A DNA stretch of 64,000 bases, taken from assembly GCA_963510375.1 (NCBI GenBank), contig CAUPES010000001.1, forward strand, positions 62,001 through 126,000, in the 5' to 3' direction. Made by a program: the position numbers and the translations under genes. This DNA is from Fastidiosipila sp963510375. Lineage in GTDB: Bacteria; Bacillota; Clostridia; Saccharofermentanales; Fastidiosipilaceae. A model generated the notes under the pieces. The model did not search any database and was not told the origin of the DNA. It saw only the letters and a program-made list of their open reading frames with translations. This document shows, piece by piece, positions 45,065 to 53,534 of this stretch (the stretch's first letter is position 1; each line of letters starts with the position of its first letter).

Positions 45065-45140
45065 CGGGGTGTAGCGCAGTTGGTAGCGCACCTGTTTTGG
45101 GAACAGGGGGTCGCAGGTTCAAGTCCTGTCACCCCGACCA
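45065..45140 (+). tRNA. tRNA-Pro (anticodon UGG)
   Basis: A 76-nt tRNA with encoded CCA. The acceptor stem CGGGGTG pairs with CACCCCG, the T-arm is CAGGTTCAAGTCCTG, and the anticodon arm CCTGT-TTTGGGA-ACAGG gives UGG, which reads proline codons. Confidence 0.96.
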
Positions 45141-45142
45141 TG

Positions 45143-45187
45143 AAGAAAGCCAGTAGCCATAGAAGCTAACTGGCTTTCTTATTTTTA
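45143..45187 (+). terminator. Terminator of tRNA-Pro
   Basis: A perfect 12-bp stem AAGAAAGCCAGT (45143-45154) with ACTGGCTTTCTT (45169-45180), then ATTTTTAT. Confidence 0.85.
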
Positions 45188-45349
45188 TGCATTTGCACTT
45201 TATTTGCAGTTTTTACATCAAAAATACATCAATCACGATTACAGTTTTAAACTAAGAATTCTTTATTTTGTTCATGTGATGCTTAAAAGTATATAAGAGA
45301 ATGAATTTTGTAATAAATATTAATTCGATTTGTTATTTTAATTTAAGGG

Positions 45350-45390
45350 TGACATATTTGCTTGACACTTATACATGACATTTTTGCTTG
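45350..45390. repeat. Tandem 15-bp repeats resembling an insertion-sequence end
   Basis: TGACATATTTGCTTG (45350-45364) and TGACATTTTTGCTTG (45376-45390) differ at one base and are spaced 26 bases apart. Such multiply repeated TGACA...TTGCTT ends recall IS21-family termini. No transposase gene is nearby, so this would be a solo relic. The surrounding 45187-45420 contains no recognisable gene. Confidence 0.4.
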
Positions 45391-45416
45391 GAAACTACAC
45401 AACAACTTTATTCTAA

Positions 45417-45451
45417 TTGACGGAGAAAATAATTTTATATAAAATTATTTT
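45417..45451 (+). promoter_or_regulatory. Antiporter promoter overlapped by a 26-bp perfect palindrome
   Basis: TTGACG (45417-45422) lies 15 bases before TATAAA (45438-45443). The A/T-only sequence 45426-45451 is a perfect 26-bp inverted repeat centred on TATA and covers the -10, so it could be an operator. The short spacer lowers confidence. Confidence 0.4.
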
Positions 45452-45560
45452 TGGGAATGAAGTTCTCCCGAGGGCAACCTAAACCGCTAATTATAGCTGA
45501 TGACTTCTGCGAGAATATATCGCGGAAGTGTATGCTTCTTGCGAGTTTGGGAGGAATTTT
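45452..45560 (+). promoter_or_regulatory. Structured leader of the antiporter gene (possible riboswitch)
   Basis: A 9-bp hairpin CTTCTGCGA (45504-45512) with TCGCGGAAG (45520-45528) is followed by a second CTTCTTGCGAG (45536-45546) that can replace the first arm. The upstream TTCTCCC (45463-45469) is complementary to the ribosome binding site GGGAGG (45550-45555). This gives two mutually exclusive states, which would be typical of a translational switch. I do not recognise the ligand class. An ion-sensing RNA would suit an antiporter, but that is inference. Confidence 0.4.
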
Positions 45561-46766
45561 ATGTTAATATCATTATCTCTTATTATTTTAATAGGTTTCG
45601 TTTCAGGTTATTTTTTAGAAAAGATAAAAATTCCTAAAATTATTGGAATGCTACTCTCTGGAATTGTTTTAGGACCTTATGTACTAGATTGCTTTGATCC
45701 TCAAATATTATCTATTTCAGCAGATTTACGTAAAATTGCACTAATTATTATTTTATTAAAAGCAGGTTTCTCTTTAGATTTAAATGATCTGAAAAAAGTT
45801 GGAAGACCTGCTGTTATGATGTCTTTTGTCCCTGCAACGTTTGAAATTTTTGCCTATATTATATTTGCACCTACATTATTAAATATTTCACGTATAGATG
45901 CTGCAGTGATGGGTGCTGTATTAAGTGCTGTTTCACCTGCTGTCGTTGTTCCTAGAATGGTAAATTATATAGAGACAAAATGGGGCACAGAAAAGTCTAT
46001 CCCACAGATGATAATGGCTGGTGCATCGTGTGATGATATTATTGTTATTGTTTTATTTACCACTTTTTTGAGCATAGCTCAGGATGGAAGTGTAAATTTA
46101 AGAGGTTTTTTTAATATTCCAATATCAATTGTTTTGGGAGTTCTTTTAGGTTCAATTGTAGGGTATCTACTATATATAATCTTTGAAAAATTTTATTCAA
46201 AAAAACAACATTTAAGAAATAGTGTAAAAGTAATAATTATTCTAGGAATATCCTTACTTATGGTAGCAATTGAAGATAAATTTAAGAATATAATAGCTGT
46301 ATCTGGATTATTAGCGGTAGTAAGTATGGCATGTGTATTAAAAATAAAGAGTGTTCCTTTTGTGATTAAACGACTTTCAGAAAAATTTGGTAAGATATGG
46401 ATTTTGGCAGAGATCATATTATTTGTTCTAGTTGGAGCATCAGTAGATATTAGATATACTCTAGAAGCTGGCGTTTCTGCGATATTATTAATTTTTCTTG
46501 CTATAGTGATAAGGTCGATTGGAGTTTTAATTTGCACCATTAAAACAAATCTTCTATGGAAAGAAAAATTATTTTGTGTCCTAGCTTATTTACCTAAAGC
46601 AACGGTTCAAGCAGCAATTGGCTCGGTACCATTAGCAGTAGGATTGCCGAGTGGGAATTTAATTCTTTCTGTTGCGGTAATGTCTATTTTGCTTACAGCA
46701 CCTTTAGGTGCAGCTGCTATGGATTTTAGTTATAAAACACTACTTGAAAAAGAAAAGGATATCTAA
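45561..46766 (+). CDS. Cation:proton antiporter (CPA family)
   Basis: A 401-residue polytopic protein with about twelve hydrophobic segments, like the NhaP/KefB-type sodium or potassium/proton exchangers. Typical segments are GMLLSGIVLGPYVLDCFDPQ, AVLSAVSPAVVVPRMVNY and GASCDDIIVIVLFTTFL (the Asp pair in transport helices). There is no C-terminal TrkA domain. I use the ATG at 45561 after GGGAGG. The gene stands alone, with a structured leader and its own candidate promoter. Confidence 0.88.
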   Translation: MLISLSLIILIGFVSGYFLEKIKIPKIIGMLLSGIVLGPYVLDCFDPQILSISADLRKIALIIILLKAGFSLDLNDLKKVGRPAVMMSFVPATFEIFAYIIFAPTLLNISRIDAAVMGAVLSAVSPAVVVPRMVNYIETKWGTEKSIPQMIMAGASCDDIIVIVLFTTFLSIAQDGSVNLRGFFNIPISIVLGVLLGSIVGYLLYIIFEKFYSKKQHLRNSVKVIIILGISLLMVAIEDKFKNIIAVSGLLAVVSMACVLKIKSVPFVIKRLSEKFGKIWILAEIILFVLVGASVDIRYTLEAGVSAILLIFLAIVIRSIGVLICTIKTNLLWKEKLFCVLAYLPKATVQAAIGSVPLAVGLPSGNLILSVAVMSILLTAPLGAAAMDFSYKTLLEKEKDI

Positions 46767-47005
46767 TCTTAAAAAGTATATTGAAATGTAATTGTTTACA
46801 TAATTATCTTAACTTAATATTGGACGATTGAACGTCGGAAAAATTTCTATATTTGCAAGAAGATTATTATTAACGCAAGCTTTTAAGTAATTTATCTAAA
46901 GCAAATCTTTAATAAACTAGAAATTTTGTACCATTTATTCAAAATTACCTACAAATTTGTCTAATTATTGTTTATAATTAAATTATAAAAGTCATGGAGT
47001 GATGA

Positions 47006-49075
47006 ATGAAAAGGGTTAATGAAGATTTAATTTTTGATGAGTATAAAGTTCATGAATACCTTGGGGCACATCATGTAGAAAATGATATATATTGTTTTAA
47101 AGTTTGGGCGCCCAAGGCAAAAAATGTTTCAGTCGTGGGAGATTTTAATGATTGGAAATCTAAAGACTCAGCCCTAGAATTAGATCCAGAAACAGGAATT
47201 TGGACTGCGTTTGTAAAGGGTGTTAAACTTGGAGATTGTTATAAGTTTAACATTCTTGGGGAGGACGATATTAATAGGTTTAAAGCCGATCCGTTTGCGA
47301 GACAAGCTGAATTAAGACCCCATGATGCTTCTGTAATAGTATTTCCGGATGAATTTAAATGGGATGATTATAGTTTTTGGAATGGTGAAGAAGTAGATAT
47401 GACAAAAGTTCCAATCAATATATATGAAGTTCATCTCGGCTCATGGGCAAGAAAAGAGGATGGCTCTTTTTATAATTACAGAGAAATCGCTCCAAAGTTA
47501 GGTCAATATGTAAAAGATTTAAATTTCACTCACATTCAAATTTTGCCATTAATGGAACATGCTCAAGATGAATCCATAGGATATAGTGTTACAGGTTTTT
47601 ATGCTCCAACAGCAAGGTATGGCAATAGAGAAGACTTCAAGTTTTTCGTTAATTATTTACATAATCTTGGTATAAAAGTAATTATGGATTGGGTACCCAC
47701 AGGGTTTTCACTAGAGGATTATGGTTTAAGTAAGTTTGATGGTAGTAGCTGTTATGGTATTACCAATCATAATCAAAGTAATGAAGACGTGACAGTTTTT
47801 GATTTCTCAAAAAAAGAAGTTCGATCATTTTTACTTTCAAATGCCTATTATTGGATTTCGGAATTTCACCTAGATGGATTGAAATTTGATAATTTAGAGA
47901 AAATTATTAACGAAAACGATCTAAAGAGTAATTACAATAATAATCACCAAATAGATTATCATAGCAAGCATGCGATTGATTTTGTAATTCAGCTAAATGC
48001 TATGATTCATAAAGAATTTAAAGGCGTTTTGTCAATTGCACATAATTCAAGTAATTTAAATAATGTTACAAACGTAGGAAAAGATATTGGTCTGAATTTT
48101 GATCTTAAATGGGATTACGGTTGGTTGAAAGATACTCTTGAATATTTTATGACTCCTTATGATCAGAAGTCGGAAGTACATAGTTTAATTACTTTTTCTA
48201 TGATGTATAACTTTCATGAACGTTTCATTTTGCCTTTATCTCATCAAGAAGTTACACAAGGATATGGATCATTAATTAGCAAGATGCCAGGTGATTATTG
48301 GAGACAATTTGCTTCATTGAGAACATTAAATATGTATAAGTTATGTCATCCAGGAGCTAAACTGCTTTTTATGGGTGGAGAAATTGCTCAGTTTGTTGAA
48401 TGGGATGTGAATTCTTCAGTTCAGTGGTTCTTGTTAGATTATGCAATGCATAAGCAGTTCTTAGCTTTTATAAAGTCTGTCAATAACTTATATTTGGAAA
48501 ATCCCGAGATGTGGGAAGATGATAAGACATGGAATGGTTTCACCTGGCTTAATAATGATGATGACAAAAGATCTACATATAGTTGGGTAAGGAGAGATTT
48601 ATCCGGAAATGTTATTATTTGTCTATTTAATATGACCCCAAATCCAGTAGACTCATTTAAAGTTGCAGTTCCAAAACGTGGTGCCTATCAAGTTATTTTT
48701 AACAGTGATGATGTTGCTTGGGGTGGATCAAATTATAGTATTTTTAAAAATATTACGAATACTAACTTACATCCTGATAATTATGGTTTCGGAGAAGCTC
48801 TTTATGATTGGGAGGCTAAACCTTATTATGAGACAGATAAAGTAATTAGTGAGGCAGGTATAAATGGAGTTGTTTATTCAAGAGATATTGCAAATAAGAA
48901 TTATAAACAATCAATTAAATTAAATTTACCGCCGTTATCTGCAATAGTTTTAAGACATGTTGCTGATGATCCAAATGCTCAACCATTAACACCATGGCCT
49001 GATCCAGAAATAGCATATCCTAAGGATTTTAATCCATTTAATAAAGCAGCTGATGAGGGGTTTGAGCTTAATTAA
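47006..49075 (+). CDS. GlgB-like protein with eroded catalytic residues
   Basis: A 689-residue protein with the layout of 1,4-alpha-glucan branching enzyme: an N-terminal CBM48 domain (FKVWAPKAKNVSVVGDFNDW), a GH13 barrel and a C-terminal beta domain. Key sites have changed: region I DWVPTGF has Gly233 for His, region II GLKFDN has Lys293 for Arg but keeps the nucleophile Asp295, region III SIAHNSS has His346 for the acid/base Glu, and region IV SHQEV has Gln414 for Asp. It is thus probably not catalytically active in branching. It is first in an operon with glgC, glgD and glgA, so a structural or regulatory role in glycogen synthesis is plausible. Upstream is a TATAAT at 46973-46978. Confidence 0.88.
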   Translation: MKRVNEDLIFDEYKVHEYLGAHHVENDIYCFKVWAPKAKNVSVVGDFNDWKSKDSALELDPETGIWTAFVKGVKLGDCYKFNILGEDDINRFKADPFARQAELRPHDASVIVFPDEFKWDDYSFWNGEEVDMTKVPINIYEVHLGSWARKEDGSFYNYREIAPKLGQYVKDLNFTHIQILPLMEHAQDESIGYSVTGFYAPTARYGNREDFKFFVNYLHNLGIKVIMDWVPTGFSLEDYGLSKFDGSSCYGITNHNQSNEDVTVFDFSKKEVRSFLLSNAYYWISEFHLDGLKFDNLEKIINENDLKSNYNNNHQIDYHSKHAIDFVIQLNAMIHKEFKGVLSIAHNSSNLNNVTNVGKDIGLNFDLKWDYGWLKDTLEYFMTPYDQKSEVHSLITFSMMYNFHERFILPLSHQEVTQGYGSLISKMPGDYWRQFASLRTLNMYKLCHPGAKLLFMGGEIAQFVEWDVNSSVQWFLLDYAMHKQFLAFIKSVNNLYLENPEMWEDDKTWNGFTWLNNDDDKRSTYSWVRRDLSGNVIICLFNMTPNPVDSFKVAVPKRGAYQVIFNSDDVAWGGSNYSIFKNITNTNLHPDNYGFGEALYDWEAKPYYETDKVISEAGINGVVYSRDIANKNYKQSIKLNLPPLSAIVLRHVADDPNAQPLTPWPDPEIAYPKDFNPFNKAADEGFELN

Positions 49076-49147
49076 TAAAGTAACTTAAATATAGAAAATA
49101 TAAAAGTATGGTATGGACACGATGCCAAGGCAAATAAGGAGGTCAAA

Positions 49148-50407
49148 ATGGCAAAGAAAAATATGATAGCAATGATTCTTGCTGGTGGTCAAGGTTCTAG
49201 GTTAGGTGCATTGACTAAGACTATGGCAAAGCCAGCAGTACCGTTCGGTTCAAGATATAGGATAATTGATTTTGCTTTGAGTAACACTGCAAATTCAGGT
49301 ATTGATACCGTAGGTGTTTTGACACAATATGAACCATTGGCACTTAACACATATGTTGGAAATGGACATCCATGGGATTTGGATAGAAATAATGGTGGTG
49401 CATTTATTTTGCCGCCTTATGAACACAAAGAAGGTAGCGATTGGTATAAAAACACAGCTAACTCAGTATTCCAGAATATTGGTTTTATTGATAAGTTTGA
49501 CCCTAAATATGTAGTTATTTTATCAGGGGATCATATATATAAGATGGACTATTCAGATATGCTTAAGTCTCATTTGGAAAATAATGCTGAATGCACAATT
49601 GCAGTTCTAGAAGTTCCCTGGGAAGAGGCTTCAAGATTCGGTATTATGAATACGGATCAAAATGATGCAATTGTTGAATTTGCAGAAAAACCAGCTGAAC
49701 CAAAATCTAACTTAGCTTCAATGGGTATTTATATTTTTTCATGGCCTAGTTTACGTCAAGCTCTGATAGAAGATGAGCATAACTCTGAATCTTCACATGA
49801 TTTTGGTAAGAATATCATTCCTAAGTTCATTGACGAGAAGAGACCAATTTACGCTTATAGGTTTAAAGGGTATTGGAAAGATGTAGGTACAATAGCTTCA
49901 ATCTGGGAAGGAAATATGGAATTAATAGATAATCCAGAGCAACTGAGTTTGCGTGATCCTGATTGGAAAATTAACTCTAGAAACCCAGTTAAACCAGCGG
50001 CTTATATAGGTGATAAAGCGAATGTAAATGAAACGATATTTACAGATGGTTGTCGTATTTATGGAGAAGTTACCCATTCAGTACTTTCACACTCAGTAAT
50101 AGTAGAAGATGGTGCAAAAGTAATTGATTCAGTATTAATGCCAGGTGTAATTGTTAGAAGTGGTGCCATTGTTGAAAAAGCTATTGTTGGAAGTGATTCT
50201 GATATTACTCAAGGTTGCATAGTTGGTGGAGATAATACTAAAGGTAACTCTAAATATAAAAATGAATATTGTAGCAATGGAATAACAGTAGTAGCTCCAG
50301 GAATTGTATTGAAACCAAATTCAATTATTGAGTCTGAATCAATAGTTGAAAATATTGAAGATGTTGCTGAAGTTGATAGTGTTATAGAAGAGATAAAGAA
50401 GGTTTAA
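49148..50407 (+). CDS. glgC: Glucose-1-phosphate adenylyltransferase catalytic subunit
   Basis: Makes ADP-glucose, the committed step of glycogen synthesis. The 419-residue protein has the nucleotidyltransferase motif GGQGSRLGALTKTMAKPAVP, then FGSRYRIIDFALSN, SGDHIYKMDY and a C-terminal left-handed beta helix (hexapeptide-like repeats VIVEDGAKVID, VIVRSGAIVEKAIVG). It is followed 13 bases later by glgD, its usual partner in Bacillota. The ribosome binding site is AAGGAGG. Confidence 0.96.
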   Translation: MAKKNMIAMILAGGQGSRLGALTKTMAKPAVPFGSRYRIIDFALSNTANSGIDTVGVLTQYEPLALNTYVGNGHPWDLDRNNGGAFILPPYEHKEGSDWYKNTANSVFQNIGFIDKFDPKYVVILSGDHIYKMDYSDMLKSHLENNAECTIAVLEVPWEEASRFGIMNTDQNDAIVEFAEKPAEPKSNLASMGIYIFSWPSLRQALIEDEHNSESSHDFGKNIIPKFIDEKRPIYAYRFKGYWKDVGTIASIWEGNMELIDNPEQLSLRDPDWKINSRNPVKPAAYIGDKANVNETIFTDGCRIYGEVTHSVLSHSVIVEDGAKVIDSVLMPGVIVRSGAIVEKAIVGSDSDITQGCIVGGDNTKGNSKYKNEYCSNGITVVAPGIVLKPNSIIESESIVENIEDVAEVDSVIEEIKKV

Positions 50408-50420
50408 TAGGAGGAAATTT

Positions 50421-51524
50421 ATGTTTTTAGATGCAGCTGGACTCATCCTTGCAGATGATAGGAGATTACACTTAAGTGAACTGACAAGATTACGTGCTTT
50501 TGCTGCAGTTCCTTTTGCGGGTAGATTTAGATTAATTGACTTTGCTTTATCTAACTTAGTTAACTCTGGAATAACAAGAGTAGGTGTTGCTACTAGTAAT
50601 AAATACAAATCTTTAATGGATCATTTGGGAACTGGAAGTGACTGGGATTTGGATAGAAGAACTCAAGGGTTGCACATATTACCACCATATTTGGCTTCTG
50701 ATAATTATTATGATGAAGGCGATGATTTAAGAGGTGCACTTGACTTTCTCCTGTCAAGTAGAAATGAATATATTGTAGTTACTACCGCAAATAATATTTA
50801 TAGTGCAGATTATTCTAAGTACTTCTTAAAACACGAAGAATCTGGAGCAGACGTTAGTGTTTTATATAACAGAGAGATACCAGATGACGGCATTAATTTG
50901 GTCTTAGATATTGATGAAAATGATAAAGTAACAGAACTATACATAAATCCTCAAGATAGAAGTGTAACCGCTAACAGTATAGGTGTTATAATCCTTAAAA
51001 AGAGTTTATTAGAGAGTATAGTTTCAAATGCAATTAGTCGAGGAATTCCAAGACTTACTTTAGATTTAATTTTGAGGAAGTATGATGAATTAGATATAAG
51101 AGCTTTTGAGTACAGTGGAACTGTGCTTAGAATTAATACGATTCAGTCATATTTTGAAGCTTCAATGAAAATTTTGGATAGAAAGATTAATAAGGACATA
51201 TTCTGGACAGAAAACTTAGTATATACAAAAGTTAAAGATGAAGCGCCAGCGTTTATAAGTGCTGAAGCTGAGGTTGAGAACTCTTTGGTTTCAGATGGTT
51301 GTCTAGTTGAAGGAAGTGTTAAAGATACAGTATTATTCCGCTCTACTGATGTAGGTGAGGGCAGTTGTTTAGAAAATTGTGTAATAATGCAAGGTTCAAA
51401 AATAGGTAAAAACGTTAAGTTGAAGAACGTAATTGTGGATAAAGATTGCGTCATTAAAGATGGTACAGAATTACAAGGAGAAGAAAATTATCCTGTAGTT
51501 ATAGGAAAAGGAGCTATAGTGTAA
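50421..51524 (+). CDS. glgD: GlgD, non-catalytic subunit of glucose-1-phosphate adenylyltransferase
   Basis: A 367-residue paralogue of GlgC in which the GGxGxRL motif is lost (AGLILADDRRLHLSELTRLR) while FAGRFRLIDFALSN and the beta helix remain. This is characteristic of GlgD, which modulates GlgC in a heteromeric enzyme. Its last base overlaps the start codon of glgA (TAATG), showing tight coupling. The ribosome binding site is AGGAGG. Confidence 0.94.
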   Translation: MFLDAAGLILADDRRLHLSELTRLRAFAAVPFAGRFRLIDFALSNLVNSGITRVGVATSNKYKSLMDHLGTGSDWDLDRRTQGLHILPPYLASDNYYDEGDDLRGALDFLLSSRNEYIVVTTANNIYSADYSKYFLKHEESGADVSVLYNREIPDDGINLVLDIDENDKVTELYINPQDRSVTANSIGVIILKKSLLESIVSNAISRGIPRLTLDLILRKYDELDIRAFEYSGTVLRINTIQSYFEASMKILDRKINKDIFWTENLVYTKVKDEAPAFISAEAEVENSLVSDGCLVEGSVKDTVLFRSTDVGEGSCLENCVIMQGSKIGKNVKLKNVIVDKDCVIKDGTELQGEENYPVVIGKGAIV

Positions 51525-52978
51525 TGGAAAACAAAAAGATTCTAATGGTTACATCTGAATGTGTACCATTTGCTAAAACAGGTGGTTTAGCAGATGTTTT
51601 GGGAGTTTTGCCAAAGAAAATAAATGAACTTGGAAATGATTGTAGAGTTATTCTTCCACTATATCGACAAATTAAAGAAAAATATATTGATGAACTAGAG
51701 TTTATACGTTGGACAACAATTCATATGGGCTGGAGAACTATGTACAGTGGATTGTTTAAAAAAGAGCATGATGGTGTAATTTATTACTTCATTGATAACG
51801 AATTTTATTTTAATACACCTAGTATTTATACTGATTATTCTTTTGATATTGAGAGATTTAGTTTTTTCCAGAGAGCAGTGTTAGATGCTTTGGGTGAACC
51901 AATGGATTTTTATCCTGATATATTACATTGTCACGACTGGCAAACAGGTATGATACCTTGTCTATTGGATGCGCATTATAAACCAAACGGTTATTTTTTA
52001 GATATTAAAACTGTTTATACAATTCATAACTTGCAATATCAAGGTGTGCATGGAGTTTCTCAGATCGCTGATTTTATGGATTTGCCAAGTTCATATTTGA
52101 CGGAATATGGTGTATTACATAATGGAGTTCCTAACTTTATGAAAGCAGGAATTGTATATAGCGACCTAATAACGACAGTCTCACCAAATTATGCAAAAGA
52201 GATAATGACTTCTTTCTATGGTAAAGGGTTGAATGGCGTCCTTAAAGGCTTTGAATACAAGGTTAAGGGTATTCTTAATGGTATAGATATGGATTCATAT
52301 AATCCAGAAACAGATCCAGATATTGTAAAAAATTATAATTTAGATACTGTCTATAATGACAAAGTTGAGAATAAACTTGCTTTACAAAGAGAGCTTGCAC
52401 TTGAAGAGAATAAAGATATTCCACTAATAACTATGGTAACAAGATTAGTAGATCAAAAAGGATTGGATTTACTAATTAGAGTAGTGGATGAAATGATGCA
52501 AGAAAATTGTCAGATGGTTGTTTTAGGTACTGGAGATGGATACTATGAGCATGAAATGTATTTGGCTGAAGAGAGAAATAAGAAGAATTTCAGAGGCTGT
52601 GTAATGTACGATAGTGCGCTGTCAAGAAGATTATATGCATCTGGTGATATATTTTTAATGCCATCAATATTTGAACCATGTGGTTTATCTCAAATGATAG
52701 CAATGCGTTATGGAAATGTACCATTTGTCAGAGAAACAGGTGGATTAAAGGATACAGTTACCGCATATAATATTGAAACTGGTGAGGGTAATGGATTTAG
52801 CTTCCCAAATATAAATGCACACGATATGCTGTTCTTAGTGAAGAAGGCTTTAAATCTTTATCAAAATGATAAAAATAGCTGGAACAATATAATTAGAAAT
52901 GGGATGGTTGGAGATTATAGTTGGGATAGATCAGCTAGAGAGTACAATCAATCTTATGATGAATTGCTTGCGCAATAA
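51524..52978 (+). CDS. glgA: Glycogen synthase (ADP-glucose type)
   Basis: A 484-residue GT5 glycosyltransferase that extends alpha-1,4-glucan chains. The N-terminal KTGGLADVLGVLPKKI lysine loop binds ADP-glucose, and LHCHDWQTG, GILNGIDMDSYNP and the C-terminal MPSIFEPCGLSQMIAMRYG are diagnostic. It is last in the operon and overlaps glgD by one base. The structured element that follows probably terminates this operon. Confidence 0.96.
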   Translation: MENKKILMVTSECVPFAKTGGLADVLGVLPKKINELGNDCRVILPLYRQIKEKYIDELEFIRWTTIHMGWRTMYSGLFKKEHDGVIYYFIDNEFYFNTPSIYTDYSFDIERFSFFQRAVLDALGEPMDFYPDILHCHDWQTGMIPCLLDAHYKPNGYFLDIKTVYTIHNLQYQGVHGVSQIADFMDLPSSYLTEYGVLHNGVPNFMKAGIVYSDLITTVSPNYAKEIMTSFYGKGLNGVLKGFEYKVKGILNGIDMDSYNPETDPDIVKNYNLDTVYNDKVENKLALQRELALEENKDIPLITMVTRLVDQKGLDLLIRVVDEMMQENCQMVVLGTGDGYYEHEMYLAEERNKKNFRGCVMYDSALSRRLYASGDIFLMPSIFEPCGLSQMIAMRYGNVPFVRETGGLKDTVTAYNIETGEGNGFSFPNINAHDMLFLVKKALNLYQNDKNSWNNIIRNGMVGDYSWDRSAREYNQSYDELLAQ

Positions 52979-53005
52979 AAAATAAAACATAATAAAAATT
53001 AATTA

Positions 53006-53105
53006 AAAAGAGTGGATCATTAATATAAAATATACCGACCTCAAAAAGTTATACCAAAATTTAACGATTGAGTTGTAGGTGCGAGAATAAAGTATCCACT
53101 CTTTT
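53006..53105. ncRNA. Conserved structured element, copy B, between convergent genes
   Basis: A perfect 12-bp outer stem AAAAGAGTGGAT (53006-53017) with ATCCACTCTTTT (53094-53105), followed by ATTTTG. The interior core 53033-53079 shares TACCGACC, AAAAA, GTTA, AAAAT, TAAC, GATTG and GTAGG in order with the element at 14853-14958. The outer arms are unrelated between the copies but self-complementary in each. It lies between glgA and a convergent zinc-ribbon gene. Confidence 0.6.
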
Positions 53106-53120
53106 ATTTTGTTGAAAAAG

Positions 53121-53381
53121 TTACATAGAAGGCATTGGCATGAATTTAACGAATAGTAATGAAACTAAGAATATTATTAAACCACCAATTAATAGTAGAC
53201 CGATCATTTGAACTATAGAAATCAAAGTTTCTTTGATCATGAATAAAGTTTTTTTACGACGATTAGCCTTGATTTTCTCAGGGTCAGTTTCACGAACCGT
53301 TTTATTTTTGCCAATGAAATTACCGCAGTTTATACAAACACTTCTATTTTCATTTTCGGTTCCGCAATTTTTACAAATCAT
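53121..53381 (-). CDS. Zinc-ribbon single-pass membrane protein
   Basis: An 86-residue protein: a CxxC...CxxC ribbon at the N-terminus (ICKNCGTENENRSVCINCG), a basic linker and one hydrophobic helix at about residues 57-80. Such zinc_ribbon-TM proteins are common in Clostridia and of unknown function. A ribosome binding site GGAGG precedes the ATG. The stop codon faces the structured element and glgA. Confidence 0.85.
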   Translation of the reverse strand: MICKNCGTENENRSVCINCGNFIGKNKTVRETDPEKIKANRRKKTLFMIKETLISIVQMIGLLLIGGLIIFLVSLLFVKFMPMPSM

Positions 53382-53534
53382 GATTAATCCTCCAATAGGA
53401 AATACTTTAAAAACAAATAATTTATTATAGTTTATAATAAATTAAGTGTATTATCTATCTTTGTTATATATTTGATTGTAATACAAAAAATATAAACTGA
53501 TTTTTAAATTTATTTGGAGACAAGTGGAGTAAAT

